Made by a program: the position numbers and the translations under genes | Origin: Kordiimonas marina | GTDB taxonomy: Bacteria > Pseudomonadota > Alphaproteobacteria > Sphingomonadales > Kordiimonadaceae | Assembly: GCF_023006325.1 (NCBI RefSeq) | Contig: NZ_JAINDF010000002.1 | Span: 558,001-622,000, forward strand | DNA length: 64,000 nt | Direction of reading: 5' to 3' | In this document: positions 1 through 9,385 of the stretch, one piece after another | Position numbering within the stretch: the first letter of the stretch is position 1 | Layout: every line of letters begins with the position of its first letter | Notes under the pieces: model-generated | What the model saw: the letters and a program-made list of their open reading frames with translations, nothing else | Told to the model about the DNA's origin: nothing | The model's database searches: none

Positions 1-683
1 CCCGTCAGCACGCGGCCGAGGAAGTTGTCACGGTCCAGCATGGTGACCAGCATGGAGAAGGGCTTGTCAGCCGCGCCTTCGCGCACGGGTTCCGGCGCAG
101 GCACATGCTCGATGATCTTCTCAAACAGCGGGTGCAGGTTCTCACGCGGGCCTTCGAGGCTTTCGTCGCACCAGCCATCACGGCCCGATGCATAGAGGAT
201 CGGGAAGTCGAGCTGGTCTTCGTTGGCGTTCAGCGCCACGAACAGGTCGAAGCAGGCGTCGGTTGCCTTGTCCGGGTCACCGTCCGGCTTGTCCACCTTG
301 TTCACAACCACGATCGGACGCAGGCCAAGGGCCAGTGCCTTCATGGTCACGAATTTGGTTTGCGGCATCGGGCCTTCAGCGGCATCCACCAGAAGGACAA
401 CACCATCCACCATGGAAAGGATACGCTCCACCTCGCCACCGAAGTCGGCGTGGCCTGGGGTGTCGACGATATTGATGCGGGTGTCCTGCCACATCACGCT
501 CGTGCATTTTGCGAGAATGGTGATGCCGCGCTCACGCTCCAGGTCGCCACTGTCCATGGCGCGTTCGGCGACGCGCTGGTTGTCACGCACGGTGCCGGAC
601 TGGCGGAAAAGGTTATCCACCAGCGTGGTTTTGCCATGGTCGACGTGCGCGATGATGGCGATATTGCGAATGTTTTTCGTCAT
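1..683 (-). CDS. typA: GTP-binding protein TypA/BipA (5' part, cut by window edge)
   Basis: This is a translational GTPase of the EF-G/LepA class that acts on the ribosome under stress or cold. The first 227 residues are visible; the rest lies beyond base 1. All G-domain motifs are present: P-loop AHVDHGKT at residues 12-19, switch I RGIT at 52-55, DTPGH at 74-78 and NKVDKP at 128-133. The start [20 protein letters not shown] matches how TypA proteins begin. The spacing between the P-loop and the later motifs, and the segment AKCTSV after RGIT, favour TypA over LepA or EF-G. The gene stands alone, with about 250 bases between it and the divergent membrane-protein gene. Confidence 0.95.
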   Translation of the reverse strand, partial: MTKNIRNIAIIAHVDHGKTTLVDNLFRQSGTVRDNQRVAERAMDSGDLERERGITILAKCTSVMWQDTRINIVDTPGHADFGGEVERILSMVDGVVLLVDAAEGPMPQTKFVTMKALALGLRPIVVVNKVDKPDGDPDKATDACFDLFVALNANEDQLDFPILYASGRDGWCDESLEGPRENLHPLFEKIIEHVPAPEPVREGAADKPFSMLVTMLDRDNFLGRVLT

Positions 684-943
684 GTGACTTTCAACTTAAA
701 AAAGGCCCACGGAAAACATTCCCCGGGGCCCCCGAATCCAAGATTTGCGCGCCTTATACGCGGATCAGGCCGTTTGAGCAAGGAAAACCGCGTGACAGTT
801 TCGTGGCAGTAGGGCGTTTTCATGCCTGAAAGTGTGATTCCCTCCAAGGCTGCGGTTGTTCTTGGGTCCGGATTGGCGTAAAGTGTTAACGAAATCTTAA
901 CAACAGTTACCGGACTGGCTTTTGGCCGCGATGGGGGGTGACG

Positions 944-1813
944 ATGGTAAGAGTAAACACGCGGCATGTGTTTTCTGCCGCCTTCCATTTTTTGTGGGCC
1001 CGTAAGAACGGCCTCCGCAAGGCTGCGATGGCGCCGGCGGTGTTGATGCTGCTTGTGAGCCTGGTGGCTGATGAGGGCGGCAAACGGCCGCTCGCTGCGG
1101 TTTTCTTGCTGATTTACCTGGGCAGTTTTATCGCCTTTTTCTGGGTTCGGCGGATGCTGCGTGGCCCCGGAGGGATGGACCCGGAAGACGGGACATTCCT
1201 GGCGGTTGACGGCCATCTGGTCGGGGCCGGGCAGGCCTTCAGGCGGCTTCTCCTGTTCCAATTCTATCTGTGCCTTGTTGGCATCATCATCTATTTGGCC
1301 GGTGTGGGACTTGAAAAACTGATGCTGGCTGGAAGGCTGGCTCAGGGCGATATGCTGTTTTATTTCGCAAGTCTTGCCGTCCTTGTTGCCTCACCGCTTG
1401 TGGTGCGGCTTGCCCTGATGATGCCGGCAGCAGCCCTCGGTCATCCACATCATGGGCTTTTCGATTCCTGGCGGATGACGAGGGGCCACACGACGGACCT
1501 TCTGCGCCTGTTCCTGGCGCTATGGGTGGTGAATATCGGCGTGTCCCTGGTGATGGACGGCCTGCATATGGCGGCGGACTATTTTGTCGGCGGCACGGTG
1601 GGGCTGCTCTCCGGCGGGGTTTATGTACTGGTCCATTTTCTGGCCACGGCCAGCACTTACCTGCTGATTGCCTTCTGGGCCGGGGCGGGCAGCATCGTCT
1701 TCTATCAGCTATGCTCCAATATCGCGGACTATGCGGTGCCGCGGCCCGACTTCCTGGCGCCGGAAGACGATGAAGCCGCCAGCCATGACGACCCCGTAAC
1801 CCACGGGGCTTAG
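944..1813 (+). CDS. Multi-pass inner-membrane protein of unknown function
   Basis: This protein of about 289 residues has roughly six hydrophobic segments: near residues 30-42, 52-70, 103-125, 140-165, 190-215 and 225-255. A charged acidic C-terminal tail is probably cytoplasmic. The stretch RLALMMPAAALGHPH followed by a SWRMTRG motif resembles integral-membrane families of the YciC/glycerophosphodiester-phosphodiesterase membrane-domain type. That is a loose likeness, not an assignment. The ATG at 944 sits about six bases after a GGGGG Shine-Dalgarno run. An in-frame GTG at 938 is the alternative. The 3' end overlaps the convergent glycosyltransferase gene by four bases. Confidence 0.8.
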   Translation: MVRVNTRHVFSAAFHFLWARKNGLRKAAMAPAVLMLLVSLVADEGGKRPLAAVFLLIYLGSFIAFFWVRRMLRGPGGMDPEDGTFLAVDGHLVGAGQAFRRLLLFQFYLCLVGIIIYLAGVGLEKLMLAGRLAQGDMLFYFASLAVLVASPLVVRLALMMPAAALGHPHHGLFDSWRMTRGHTTDLLRLFLALWVVNIGVSLVMDGLHMAADYFVGGTVGLLSGGVYVLVHFLATASTYLLIAFWAGAGSIVFYQLCSNIADYAVPRPDFLAPEDDEAASHDDPVTHGA

Positions 1814-2859
1814 GCGGCGAGGGCGGCGAGGAACTGGTCGGTCACGGCCTGCCAGCTATAAAGCCTGGCGAAGCTGGCGGCGGCGTCCCTGTCACAGGTA
1901 AGCGCACTGCGGATCGCCGTATCGAGATCAGCATCAAGGGCCGCGATCGGGGTGGTCCAGTCCTCGAACGGGCCTGTACCGTCCGCGCCGACCACATCCA
2001 AGGGCCCCTGCACCGGGTAGGCGGCAACCGGTGTGCCGCAGGCGAGCGCTTCAATCATCACAAGGCCGAAGGTGTCCGTCTTGCTCGGGAAGACGAAGAC
2101 GTCGGCGCTGGCGTAGGCCGCGGCCAGGTCTTCCCCGAACTTGGGGCCGAGGAAGCGGACGTCCGGATAGTCGGCCTGAAGCTTCTTGAGGGCGGGGCCG
2201 TCGCCGACCACCACCTTGGTGCCGGGAACCTGGCTCTTGAGGAAGGCTTCGATGTTTTTTTCAACCGCGACCCGGCCGACATAAAGCTGGACCGGCCCTT
2301 CCATGCCCTGCATTTCCGACTGGCTGCCGCGCAGGTCCGGGTGGAACTGATTGGTGTCCACGCCGCGCGTCCATTCGACGATATTGCCGAAACCTTTGTC
2401 CGAGAGCAGCGTCCGCACTGTTTGGGTGGCGACCAGCACACCGCTGCTTTTCGCGTGGAAGCGACGGAACAGCGGGTATATCCAGTCGGCCTTCACCGGG
2501 AAGCGGGCCTCAACATATTCCGGGAAGGCGGTATGGTAGGCGGTGGTGAACGGCCGGTCATGCTTCAGGCACCAAGCGCGCCCGGCCCAGCCAAGCGGCC
2601 CTTCGGTGGCGATATGGATCGCATCCACCTGCCAGCGGTCCAGGATCGCGGCGGTCCGTCTGCGGGCATTCAGCGCGATCTTGATCTCCGGGTAGGTGGG
2701 CAGCGGCATGGTGGAAAAAAGCTTCGGCGTCAGCATGAAGACCTTATGCCCGCGGGCCTTCAGTTCATGACGGAGCGTATCGAGCGTGCGCACGACACCG
2801 TTTACCTGGGGGTGCCAGGCATCGGTGATGATGCAGATACGAAGGCTGCGCTGTTGCAT
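1810..2859 (-). CDS. Glycosyltransferase, GT4-type (alpha-mannosyltransferase-like)
   Basis: This protein of 349 residues has the GT-B fold of family GT4. The N-terminal Rossmann half starts RICIITDAWHPQVNGVVRTL, where the NGV loop binds acceptor or donor. The C-terminal half carries the nucleotide-sugar site: YVGRVAVEKNIEAFL (about 193-207), then VVGDGP, then the EX7E-type segment PSKTDTFGLVMIEALACGTPVAAYPV. It most resembles MgtA/SqdX-type mannosyl or glucosyl transferases that modify glycerolipids. The exact sugar and acceptor cannot be read from sequence. It lies nine bases downstream of the LpxH-like phosphoesterase on the same strand. The two are probably co-transcribed, which suggests envelope lipid work. 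Confidence 0.88.
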   Translation of the reverse strand: MQQRSLRICIITDAWHPQVNGVVRTLDTLRHELKARGHKVFMLTPKLFSTMPLPTYPEIKIALNARRRTAAILDRWQVDAIHIATEGPLGWAGRAWCLKHDRPFTTAYHTAFPEYVEARFPVKADWIYPLFRRFHAKSSGVLVATQTVRTLLSDKGFGNIVEWTRGVDTNQFHPDLRGSQSEMQGMEGPVQLYVGRVAVEKNIEAFLKSQVPGTKVVVGDGPALKKLQADYPDVRFLGPKFGEDLAAAYASADVFVFPSKTDTFGLVMIEALACGTPVAAYPVQGPLDVVGADGTGPFEDWTTPIAALDADLDTAIRSALTCDRDAAASFARLYSWQAVTDQFLAALAA

Positions 2860-2868
2860 CCAGGGGGC

Positions 2869-3879
2869 CTATTCAGCCGCGACCGGCACAGGCGCCACAT
2901 CGTCTTCACGGCGCTTCTTGGCCTTGGTGCGCTTCTTCTTGACGTCCTTGTGACGGGCGGCGACTTCGTCAGCCCAGTACAGGATCTCGAACCGGCCGTC
3001 TTCATGCTCCACAAGTGCTGTGCAGCTTTCGACCCAGTCGCCGTCGTTCATATATTCGATGCCGCCGAAAAAGCGGCGTTCGGCATGGTGGATATGGCCG
3101 CAGATGACGCCGTCGATGCCGCGCCGGGCCGCTTCAGCCGCCACGGCTTCCTCGAACTTGCCGATATATTCGACCGCGTTCTTCACCTTGTGTTTCAGGT
3201 AAGCGGACAGTGACCAGTAGCTGTAGCCCATCTTGCGCCGGAGCCAGTTGACCAGCGTGTTGAGGCGGAGGAGCAGGCCATAGGCACGGTCCCCCACGTG
3301 GGCGAGCCATTTGGCATATTTGACCACGCCGTCGAACTGGTCGCCGTGCAGCACCCAGTAGCGGCGGCCGGTGGCAGCGGTATAGATCATGTCCGGCACC
3401 AGTTCGACCCCGGCCATATTGTGGCCTTCGAAGCCGCGCAGGCCTTCGTCATGGTTGCCGGGAATATAGGTGACCTTGGTGCCGTGCTTAGCCATCTTCA
3501 GCACCTTGCGGATCACGTCGTTATGGTCGGTGTCCCAGTACCAGGATCGCTTGATCGCCCAGCCGTCGACAATGTCCCCCACCAGGAACAGGTGGTCACA
3601 GCTGACCGTCTTCAGGAAGTCCAGCAGCAGGTCGACGCGTGCGGCGCGGGTGCCCAGGTGCGTGTCGGATATAAAAACAGCGCGATAATGACGCGCTTTC
3701 CTGTGTTTGACGGGCTCCTGGCTGGGCTCGGGTCGCTCGGCCCGCGCCATGTCGCCGACGGGCGGCGTTCCCGGAAGCCCCGGACCGGAAAGGGGGCCCC
3801 GGCCGGGCGTGCGTTCAAGCACAGCACCTTGGAGACCGGGGTGGGGAGGAAACATGTTATGTCCAATATCTGTCTTCAT
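2869..3879 (-). CDS. UDP-2,3-diacylglucosamine diphosphatase-like metallophosphoesterase
   Basis: This is a calcineurin-type phosphoesterase with the full set of metal-site motifs: FISDTHLG (D-x-H), LVGDIVDGW (GD), YIPGNHDE (GNHD), LHGDQFD, and ICGHIHHAE (GHxH). The order and spacing match LpxH/LpxH2-like enzymes that cleave UDP-diacylglucosamine in lipid A synthesis. The C-terminus is lysine/arginine-rich (KKKRTKAKKRR). The frame is open back to a TTG at 3984. I chose ATG 3879 (MKTDIGHN). The 60 proline-rich residues before the phosphoesterase core look unconserved, so ATG 3750 is also possible. It is first in a probable two-gene operon with the glycosyltransferase. Confidence 0.85.
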   Translation of the reverse strand: MKTDIGHNMFPPHPGLQGAVLERTPGRGPLSGPGLPGTPPVGDMARAERPEPSQEPVKHRKARHYRAVFISDTHLGTRAARVDLLLDFLKTVSCDHLFLVGDIVDGWAIKRSWYWDTDHNDVIRKVLKMAKHGTKVTYIPGNHDEGLRGFEGHNMAGVELVPDMIYTAATGRRYWVLHGDQFDGVVKYAKWLAHVGDRAYGLLLRLNTLVNWLRRKMGYSYWSLSAYLKHKVKNAVEYIGKFEEAVAAEAARRGIDGVICGHIHHAERRFFGGIEYMNDGDWVESCTALVEHEDGRFEILYWADEVAARHKDVKKKRTKAKKRREDDVAPVPVAAE

Positions 3880-4156
3880 GGCGGCCATACTGGCGCATGC
3901 ACGTGACAGGGACGTTGCGGGCCCGTGACTTTTTTTTGACAGTGGAATGAGGGTGTTTCGAAGGGGGTGAGTCGCGCCAGACAATCTTTGTCATGCTCGC
4001 GCCAGCTGCATAAAAATAAAACTTATACGAGCAAAATGTGGAAAAAACTGCAATAAAATATATATTGAAAATAGCAGCTTAGCGACATTTAAGGGTTTTT
4101 CAACATTTCTTGGCCTATGCTGCACTTGGATTTTGGCTGTGAAGCTTTTATCTTAT

Positions 4157-4240
4157 GTGTAGCGGGTACCCCCCGCTAATGCCCTCCGTGGGCGTTTCCT
4201 CCCTGAGCCTGGGCCACGCTTATGCGTGGCCTCTTTTTTT
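4157..4240 (+). ncRNA. Candidate small RNA with anti-Shine-Dalgarno linker
   Basis: The stretch is intergenic and no plus-strand gene lies upstream for over 2 kb, yet it ends in a strong intrinsic terminator. Three hairpins are seen. The first pairs TAGCGGG 4160-4166 with CCCGCTA 4172-4178. The second pairs GCCC 4181-4184 with GGGC 4190-4193. The terminator pairs GGCCACGC 4212-4219 with GCGTGGCC 4224-4231 and is followed by seven T. The unpaired linker 4195-4204 holds TTTCCTCCCT, complementary to Shine-Dalgarno sequences. A weak sigma-70-like promoter (TTGGAT, 17 bases, TATCTT) would start transcription near 4157-4160. The family is unassigned. Confidence 0.5.
4212..4240 (+). terminator. Rho-independent terminator of the candidate small RNA
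   Basis: An eight-base-pair perfect stem (GGCCACGC/GCGTGGCC) with a four-base loop is followed by TCTTTTTTT. It is oriented so that only a plus-strand transcript starting in the 4.0-4.2 kb gap can use it. Confidence 0.8.
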
Positions 4241-4381
4241 GTGGATTCGGCCGCCGCGTCCCCTGCGGCCGGGATGTCCCTTCTGACCCCACCTTCTTCG
4301 CCATGCTGCCAGCATCCGTTTCATCGGCCTTGGTGCGGCCCCGGTCGTTCCGCCCCGGTAATGGTTTTGTGGCGCGCATAA

Positions 4382-4407
4382 AGAAAGGGCGCCCCGAAGG
4401 ACGCCCT
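4382..4407 (-). terminator. Terminator of the TonB receptor gene
   Basis: Read on the minus strand, AGGGCG and CGCCCT pair around a stable TTCG-type loop, followed by TTTCTTT. It lies 26 bases past the stop codon of the receptor gene at 4433. Confidence 0.7.
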
Positions 4408-4432
4408 CCCAAATCTTTCAGGTCCCTACGCC

Positions 4433-7057
4433 TTAGAAGGTGTAGCGGGCACGGACATAGTAGAAGCCGCCGGAGAAGCCCATCGGGGAGTTCACCGGAT
4501 ATTTGGCGCCAACGATGCCGGACCACGGGTTCAGGTCCGGATAGTTGTTCAGGAGGTTATCCGCGCCAACGGACAGCTCGAAGTTATCCATGATGTTGTA
4601 GCCGACCGAGGCATCGAAGGTTACTTCGGCACCCGGGTTGATCGGCAGGCCGCACGAATCTACGTGAGCTTCGAAGTAGCCAGCGTAGTAGTTGGCGCGC
4701 GCCATGATGTTCCACTTGTCGGTCTGGTGCGTGAAGGTGGCATTACCGCGATAGTGCGGCAGGCCGCTTTGCAGGACTTTCACACGACAAGCGTCCAGGG
4801 TACCGGTTTTGGTAACCTTGGTACCGGTGTAGTTACCGGCGATCGCGATCTGGCTGCTACCGTCTTTGAACAGATCCAGCGGGATCGTGGCCACAACGTC
4901 CACACCCTGCGTACGGGTGTTAAAGTCGTTGACGTAGAAGCGGAACGCCTGCAGGTCCGAGGCAAAGGTGATGCCCGAAGCCAGAAGGTCAGCCCGTTCG
5001 GTATCCGACAGGGTATAGGTGCCGGACTGGGAGATACGGTCGGTAACCTTGATGTTGAAATAATCAACAGTGATGTTAGCCGAACCGAGATCAGCCACGA
5101 AGCCGACGGAGAAGTTCTTCGACTTTTCCGGACCAAGCGGCTGAGCGCCCTTGGTAACGGCGATCGGGTTGGTCGGCGGGATGGTACCACGCTGAGCCAG
5201 TTGCAGGCGGCCGTTCACATTCTCGAACACGGTCGAGATGTTCACAACATGCTGCTGACCAACAGTCGGTGCCCGGAAGCCCGTGCTGTAGCTGGAACGG
5301 ATGCGGAAGTTGTCGGTGATTTTATAGAGGCCCGACACTTTGAAGTTGGTGGTGTCACCAAAGTCAGAGAAGTGCTCGTAACGGAGGGCCGCACCGAGAA
5401 TCAGTTTGTCGGTAACGTCGGCTTCGGTATCGAGATAGAAGGCGATGTTCGAACGGTCCCAGGAGCCTGCAACCTGCGGGCTGTAACCGTTAAAGCCGTT
5501 GGAACCGATGCCGAAGTTCTGCGAGACCGACTGCAGCTGACCATTCGTGTCAACGTAGGAGATCGGCTTCGCGAGAACGCCAGCTTCGAAGGATTCGGGC
5601 TGACCGACATGGGTTTCGAACTGCTCTTCACGCCACTCGAAACCACCTGCGATGTTGATCGGCGAAGCAAGACCGGCTTCAACCGGATAGCTCAGGTCGA
5701 CGTTGAAGTTCTTTTCAAGCTGAACCGCGCCACCAAGCTTGAAGTCGTTCGGCGAAGCCGAACCCATGCTCGGGTTAACGGTGTTCTTGATGAAGTAGTT
5801 GACTTCGTTCCGGCCAACGGTACCGCTGACGTCGTAGGTCATGCCGTTCTTGAGCTCACCCTTGAAGCCCATGGTGATGCCGGCATCGTTCAGGTCACCA
5901 CCGAACTTCGGCGTGAAGCCGCCCGGGAACATTTCGTTGAAGACGAAACAGTTCGGGTCAGCGGCGATCTGCGCCATCATGGAAGCTTCGCTGGCGGAGC
6001 CGATGACAAGCGGGTTCGGGATCGTGCCGGTCGAGAAGTCGATGCCGCCCGGGCAGGTCTGACCGTCATACGGGGTCATGTCACCAACGAGACGGGTGAC
6101 GCCGCCGTCGCCAGTGTAAACACCGGAACGGGTGTTCGGGTTACGGTAGAAGAAGCCGCCTTCAACCGTACGCTCGGCATAGTTGGCGAAAGCATAGATT
6201 TCGTTGCTGTCGCTGGTGTGGATGCCGAAGTTCAGGAAGGTCTTCCAGTTGTTCTTGACTTTAGGCGCGCCCCAGACCTGCGAAACCGGCTTCGGCGTGT
6301 CGGTGTTGCCAGCGGCAATCAGCGCCAGCGTGTCGTCACGCTCAACCGAGCGGCTGGTCGGGTCGGTGTCGAGCCATTCGGCCGACAGGTTCAGGAAGCC
6401 GCTGTCGGTAACATGCATGCCCCAGTTGGCAGAAAGCTGCCGCTGGGCGCCGTCACCTGCGTAGGTTTTACCCCATTTGGCTTCTACGGAACCGCCTTCA
6501 GCGTCGTCCTTCATGACGAAGTTCATAACACCGGCGATAGCATCCGAACCGTACTGAGCGGCAGCGCCGTCACGCAGCACTTCAACGCGCTTGAGCGCGA
6601 TGGTCGGAATAACGCTGATGTCCGGGCCTTGCGCGCCATCCGACAGACCACCACCCAGGAAGGTGATGACGGCGGAACGGTGTTCACGCTTGCCGTTGAT
6701 CAGAACCAGGGTCTGGTCGGATGCGAGACCGCGCAGGTTCGCCGGGCGAACCAGGGTCGAGGCATCGTTGATCGGCTGCGTGTTTGCGTTATAGGACGGG
6801 ACCATCGTGCGAAGCATGTTGGTCATGTCGCCCGTGCCTTGGTTCGCAAAATCGTTGCCGGAAATAACGTCGACCGGGGCCGGCGTATCGGCAGCGGAAC
6901 GGCCCATACGGCGCGAACCGGTTACGACGACTTCTTCAATAGCCATATCGCCTTTTTTGGCTTCGGCTTTCTTTTCCTGGGCGATCGCGGCGGTGCTTGC
7001 GCACGTAGTAACGGCGATCAGTGATACACCCCAGAGATAATGTTTCATGGTACCCAC
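4433..7057 (-). CDS. TonB-dependent outer-membrane receptor (large)
   Basis: This protein of 874 residues takes up an unknown ligand across the outer membrane using TonB energy. A signal peptide ends near AAIAQ (about residue 27). A TonB-box-like segment IEEVVVTGSR follows at about 40-49. The plug domain follows with NLRGLASDQTLVLINGKR and the ERVEVLRDGAAAQYGSDAIAGVMN-type motif (here KRVEVLRDG). A long beta-barrel ends in ARYTF, with the terminal aromatic residue required for barrel insertion. I chose GTG 7057 because GGAGGAG lies four bases upstream. ATG 7048 is the alternative. No substrate-specific enzyme is adjacent; an N-formylglutamate amidohydrolase lies upstream on the same strand, separated by about 380 bases. 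Confidence 0.93.
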   Translation of the reverse strand: MGTMKHYLWGVSLIAVTTCASTAAIAQEKKAEAKKGDMAIEEVVVTGSRRMGRSAADTPAPVDVISGNDFANQGTGDMTNMLRTMVPSYNANTQPINDASTLVRPANLRGLASDQTLVLINGKREHRSAVITFLGGGLSDGAQGPDISVIPTIALKRVEVLRDGAAAQYGSDAIAGVMNFVMKDDAEGGSVEAKWGKTYAGDGAQRQLSANWGMHVTDSGFLNLSAEWLDTDPTSRSVERDDTLALIAAGNTDTPKPVSQVWGAPKVKNNWKTFLNFGIHTSDSNEIYAFANYAERTVEGGFFYRNPNTRSGVYTGDGGVTRLVGDMTPYDGQTCPGGIDFSTGTIPNPLVIGSASEASMMAQIAADPNCFVFNEMFPGGFTPKFGGDLNDAGITMGFKGELKNGMTYDVSGTVGRNEVNYFIKNTVNPSMGSASPNDFKLGGAVQLEKNFNVDLSYPVEAGLASPINIAGGFEWREEQFETHVGQPESFEAGVLAKPISYVDTNGQLQSVSQNFGIGSNGFNGYSPQVAGSWDRSNIAFYLDTEADVTDKLILGAALRYEHFSDFGDTTNFKVSGLYKITDNFRIRSSYSTGFRAPTVGQQHVVNISTVFENVNGRLQLAQRGTIPPTNPIAVTKGAQPLGPEKSKNFSVGFVADLGSANITVDYFNIKVTDRISQSGTYTLSDTERADLLASGITFASDLQAFRFYVNDFNTRTQGVDVVATIPLDLFKDGSSQIAIAGNYTGTKVTKTGTLDACRVKVLQSGLPHYRGNATFTHQTDKWNIMARANYYAGYFEAHVDSCGLPINPGAEVTFDASVGYNIMDNFELSVGADNLLNNYPDLNPWSGIVGAKYPVNSPMGFSGGFYYVRARYTF

Positions 7058-7221
7058 AAAACTCCTCCATTTTTTATTTGTGGCAGTGAAAGCGCAGCCA
7101 CCCCCCAGTCATTCGGGCTACGCCGCCTTTATCAGGCACCCTCGATACTGCTTTGGTTTAGCGGGGGCAGGAAGGTTGAAACGGGCATCAGATTGGGCTG
7201 AAACGGAATAATGTTTCAGTG

Positions 7222-7241
7222 TTGTGACAAAATTGGCACAA
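7222..7241. promoter_or_regulatory. Possible operator upstream of the first TonB receptor
   Basis: A 20-base imperfect palindrome, TTGTGACAAAATTGGCACAA, matches in eight of ten symmetric pairs. It lies 165 bases before the receptor start in an AT-rich promoter region (7058-7439) that has no convincing gene. The half-sites resemble TGTGA/TCACA, but the spacer is too long for a normal CRP site, so the regulator is unknown. Confidence 0.35.
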
Positions 7242-7439
7242 TTCTAACAATATAGATGGTAATATTGAACTAATATATCAAGGTGAGTTTATTTGCTCCA
7301 AGAACAGATGGTCTTGGAGAATGTTTCCGGCGGAAACGACGGCAGGTCACTTAACCTTAAGACGATCCGGGGCGCGGCTTTGGGAATCATTCCTGAATTT
7401 TTTGTGGAAAAGAGGGGGCTAAGGGCAGCCTGGGCGGGC

Positions 7440-8366
7440 CTATTCGGCGGCGCGGGGAAGTGCCCCGGGGGTGCGGTCCGGGAAGGCCTGGGCGGCGTTC
7501 CGGGTGAAATCCGCCATAAAGCGGGTCAGTCTCTCCTGGACGTCCCCAAATCCGTCATGGGGTTCGATCGTTTCTTCATCCATGTAAAGCGCGCGGTTGA
7601 GCTCTATCTGCAGGGCATGAACATTGTTGCCCGGGCTGCCGTAATGCTGGGTGACAAAGCCGCCGGCATAGGGGACGTTGCGCCGGACGCTGAAGCCCGC
7701 GCGCACCAGCATTTCTTCGGCCATGCTGGCAAGTTCCCGGCCACAGGCGGTGCCCCAGCAGTCCCCAAGCACGATATCGGGGCCAGGCAGGCTGGTGCGT
7801 CCGCGTCCACTGCCGCCTTCGGACGGCATCGAATGGCAATCGATCAGGATGGCGTGGCCGAACTGGCGCCTTCGCGCGTCCACCAGGCTTCTCAGCCGGG
7901 TATGGTAGGGCTTGTGGATGGTATCGATCCGCTGCCATGCCTCCCGCTGGGGCAGGGGGGCGTCATAGATATTCAGGCCTTCAGCCACCTGTTTCGGAAT
8001 GGTGCCGAGCCCAGCCTTGACCCGGTGGCTGATATAAAGCGCGCCGGTATCGAGCGTGGGGCTGAACATCATCGGGTCCAGCTCATTTTCCGCGCGGTTG
8101 AGGTCCAGGTAGGACCGCGCATGAGTGGCGACCAGAAGCGCGGCCCCGAAACCCGGCGCCTCAGAAAACAGATGATCGACATAAGCGTCTTCGCAAAGCC
8201 GCAGGTTATGGGGGGTGAGCGCCGCATTCTTCACAAGCGCGGGCGGATAGTAGCGACCGCTGTGCGGCACGGCGAAGACAACACATTTCGGCGCCCCGAC
8301 CGGAGGGCGAAGCAGGAATGGCGGTGGCGCCGGGTCGGGTCTTGCAATGTCCGATATGTCGCTCAT
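7440..8366 (-). CDS. N-formylglutamate amidohydrolase family protein
   Basis: This zinc-dependent amidohydrolase of 308 residues would cleave N-formylglutamate, the last step of one histidine breakdown route, or a related N-acyl amino acid. Family motifs are VVFAVPHSGRYYPP near residue 31, CEDAYVDHLF, the substrate-binding YLDLNRAENELDP and ILIDCHSMPSEGG. No other hut genes are near, so the physiological substrate is uncertain. HutG2-like enzymes of this type are often found as single genes. The start MSDISDIARPD is followed by a proline-rich leader of about 20 residues. Confidence 0.88.
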   Translation of the reverse strand: MSDISDIARPDPAPPPFLLRPPVGAPKCVVFAVPHSGRYYPPALVKNAALTPHNLRLCEDAYVDHLFSEAPGFGAALLVATHARSYLDLNRAENELDPMMFSPTLDTGALYISHRVKAGLGTIPKQVAEGLNIYDAPLPQREAWQRIDTIHKPYHTRLRSLVDARRRQFGHAILIDCHSMPSEGGSGRGRTSLPGPDIVLGDCWGTACGRELASMAEEMLVRAGFSVRRNVPYAGGFVTQHYGSPGNNVHALQIELNRALYMDEETIEPHDGFGDVQERLTRFMADFTRNAAQAFPDRTPGALPRAAE

Positions 8367-8575
8367 GCCATGACCCTAGCGTTTTTTCAGAGCAGAGTCA
8401 TGAGAAGAGTCATTGGGAGAGTCGGGACGGCAGGCGCAAAGCCATTCCGGCAGCCGCCACCATGCCCTCGAAAAGCGTGTTATTTTAGTCTTGCGTGCCA
8501 GGCGTGGGCGGTGTAAACAACGCCCGTCCCGCCGGGGAGACCCGGTCCGCGGACTTACCATCGCTGAATTGGTAC

Positions 8576-8651
8576 GGTCGGTTAGCTCAGTTGGTAGAGC
8601 GTCCCGTTGACATCGGGGAGGTCGTTGGTTCGAGCCCAATACCGACCACCA
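8576..8651 (+). tRNA. tRNA-Val (anticodon GAC)
   Basis: A 76-base cloverleaf includes encoded CCA. The acceptor stem GGTCGGT (8576-8582) pairs with ACCGACC (8641-8647). The D-arm is GCTCAGTTGGTAGAGC. The anticodon loop TTGACAT carries GAC. The T-arm loop is TTCGAGC, the discriminator base is A, and CCA is at 8649-8651. This is the only tRNA found in the window. Confidence 0.97.
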
Positions 8652-8731
8652 TTCATCAGCTTCTTCCTGACATGATGATCCAGACATGCGAGCCCGCCCG
8701 GGGCGGCTGTGCGCCATTCGCTGATTGGTGC

Positions 8732-9295
8732 CTATTCGGCGGCTGAGTCCTGTTGGGTCGGTTGGTTGCCGCGTTCGGCCAGCGTGGTGCGGACGATCCG
8801 CTCCAGCGAACCGAGGATCGGCCCCTGTTCCCGGTGCAGGTCAAACCCCGCCGCGACAATCTCGAACAGATAGCCATGCATGGCGAAGATGAAATGGCTC
8901 AGGCTTTCGGGGTAGACATGTTGCTTGATGGCGCTTTTGGCGTGGCGGTCTGTCAGTTTTTCGACAAGCTCGGAATTTTCCACTTGGACCTGGCAGAAGG
9001 GACGCAGGCCCTTGTCCGCCATCCGGTGGTCCTCGATCGTGTCGTCCTCATACATTTCGGATGAGAAATAGACCGTCTTGCGGAAGCGGATCACGGCGTG
9101 GGGTTCACCGGTAATCTTGCCTGCCGGGTCGCGGGAGACTTCGGTCGCCCAGGTGTCGCTGTTGTTCTCGATATAATAAGCGAGATAGACATCGTCGCCG
9201 ACGCGGGCGTAGGCCGGAATCTGGAAATTATGGTTGGAATCGGGGATATGCCCCAAGGGTTTCAGTTTTTCCCCGTTACTGAATAAGCCGCTCAT
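8732..9295 (-). CDS. Protein of unknown function
   Basis: This soluble protein of 187 residues has no signal peptide or membrane segment. I do not recognise the family. The N-terminal half is beta-rich (VYLAYYIENN, HAVIRFRKTVYFSSEMY). The C-terminal third is helical and ends in QQDSAAE. I start it at ATG 9295 (MSGLFSNGEKL), which has AAGAAGG upstream. An earlier ATG at 9337 lacks a ribosome-binding site. It sits between tRNA-Val and the cation ATPase and may follow the ATPase gene in the same transcript, 90 bases downstream. Confidence 0.75.
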   Translation of the reverse strand: MSGLFSNGEKLKPLGHIPDSNHNFQIPAYARVGDDVYLAYYIENNSDTWATEVSRDPAGKITGEPHAVIRFRKTVYFSSEMYEDDTIEDHRMADKGLRPFCQVQVENSELVEKLTDRHAKSAIKQHVYPESLSHFIFAMHGYLFEIVAAGFDLHREQGPILGSLERIVRTTLAERGNQPTQQDSAAE

Positions 9296-9385
9296 CGCCT
9301 TGCCTTCTTTGCCCCAATCCCCACCATAATAAGCCAAATTTCCGAAAAGTGGTTGTGTTAATTCTTACTCTCCGGGAGCCCGGGG

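Noticed and set aside
4664-7024. 786-residue open frame opposite the first TonB receptor
   Set aside because: The composition (Arg/Val/Gly-rich, no domain) and full overlap with a clear receptor gene show it to be a codon-bias shadow.
7222-7241. CRP/FNR site
   Set aside because: The TGTGA and CACA half-sites are spaced too far apart for a CRP dimer, so only an unspecified operator is claimed.
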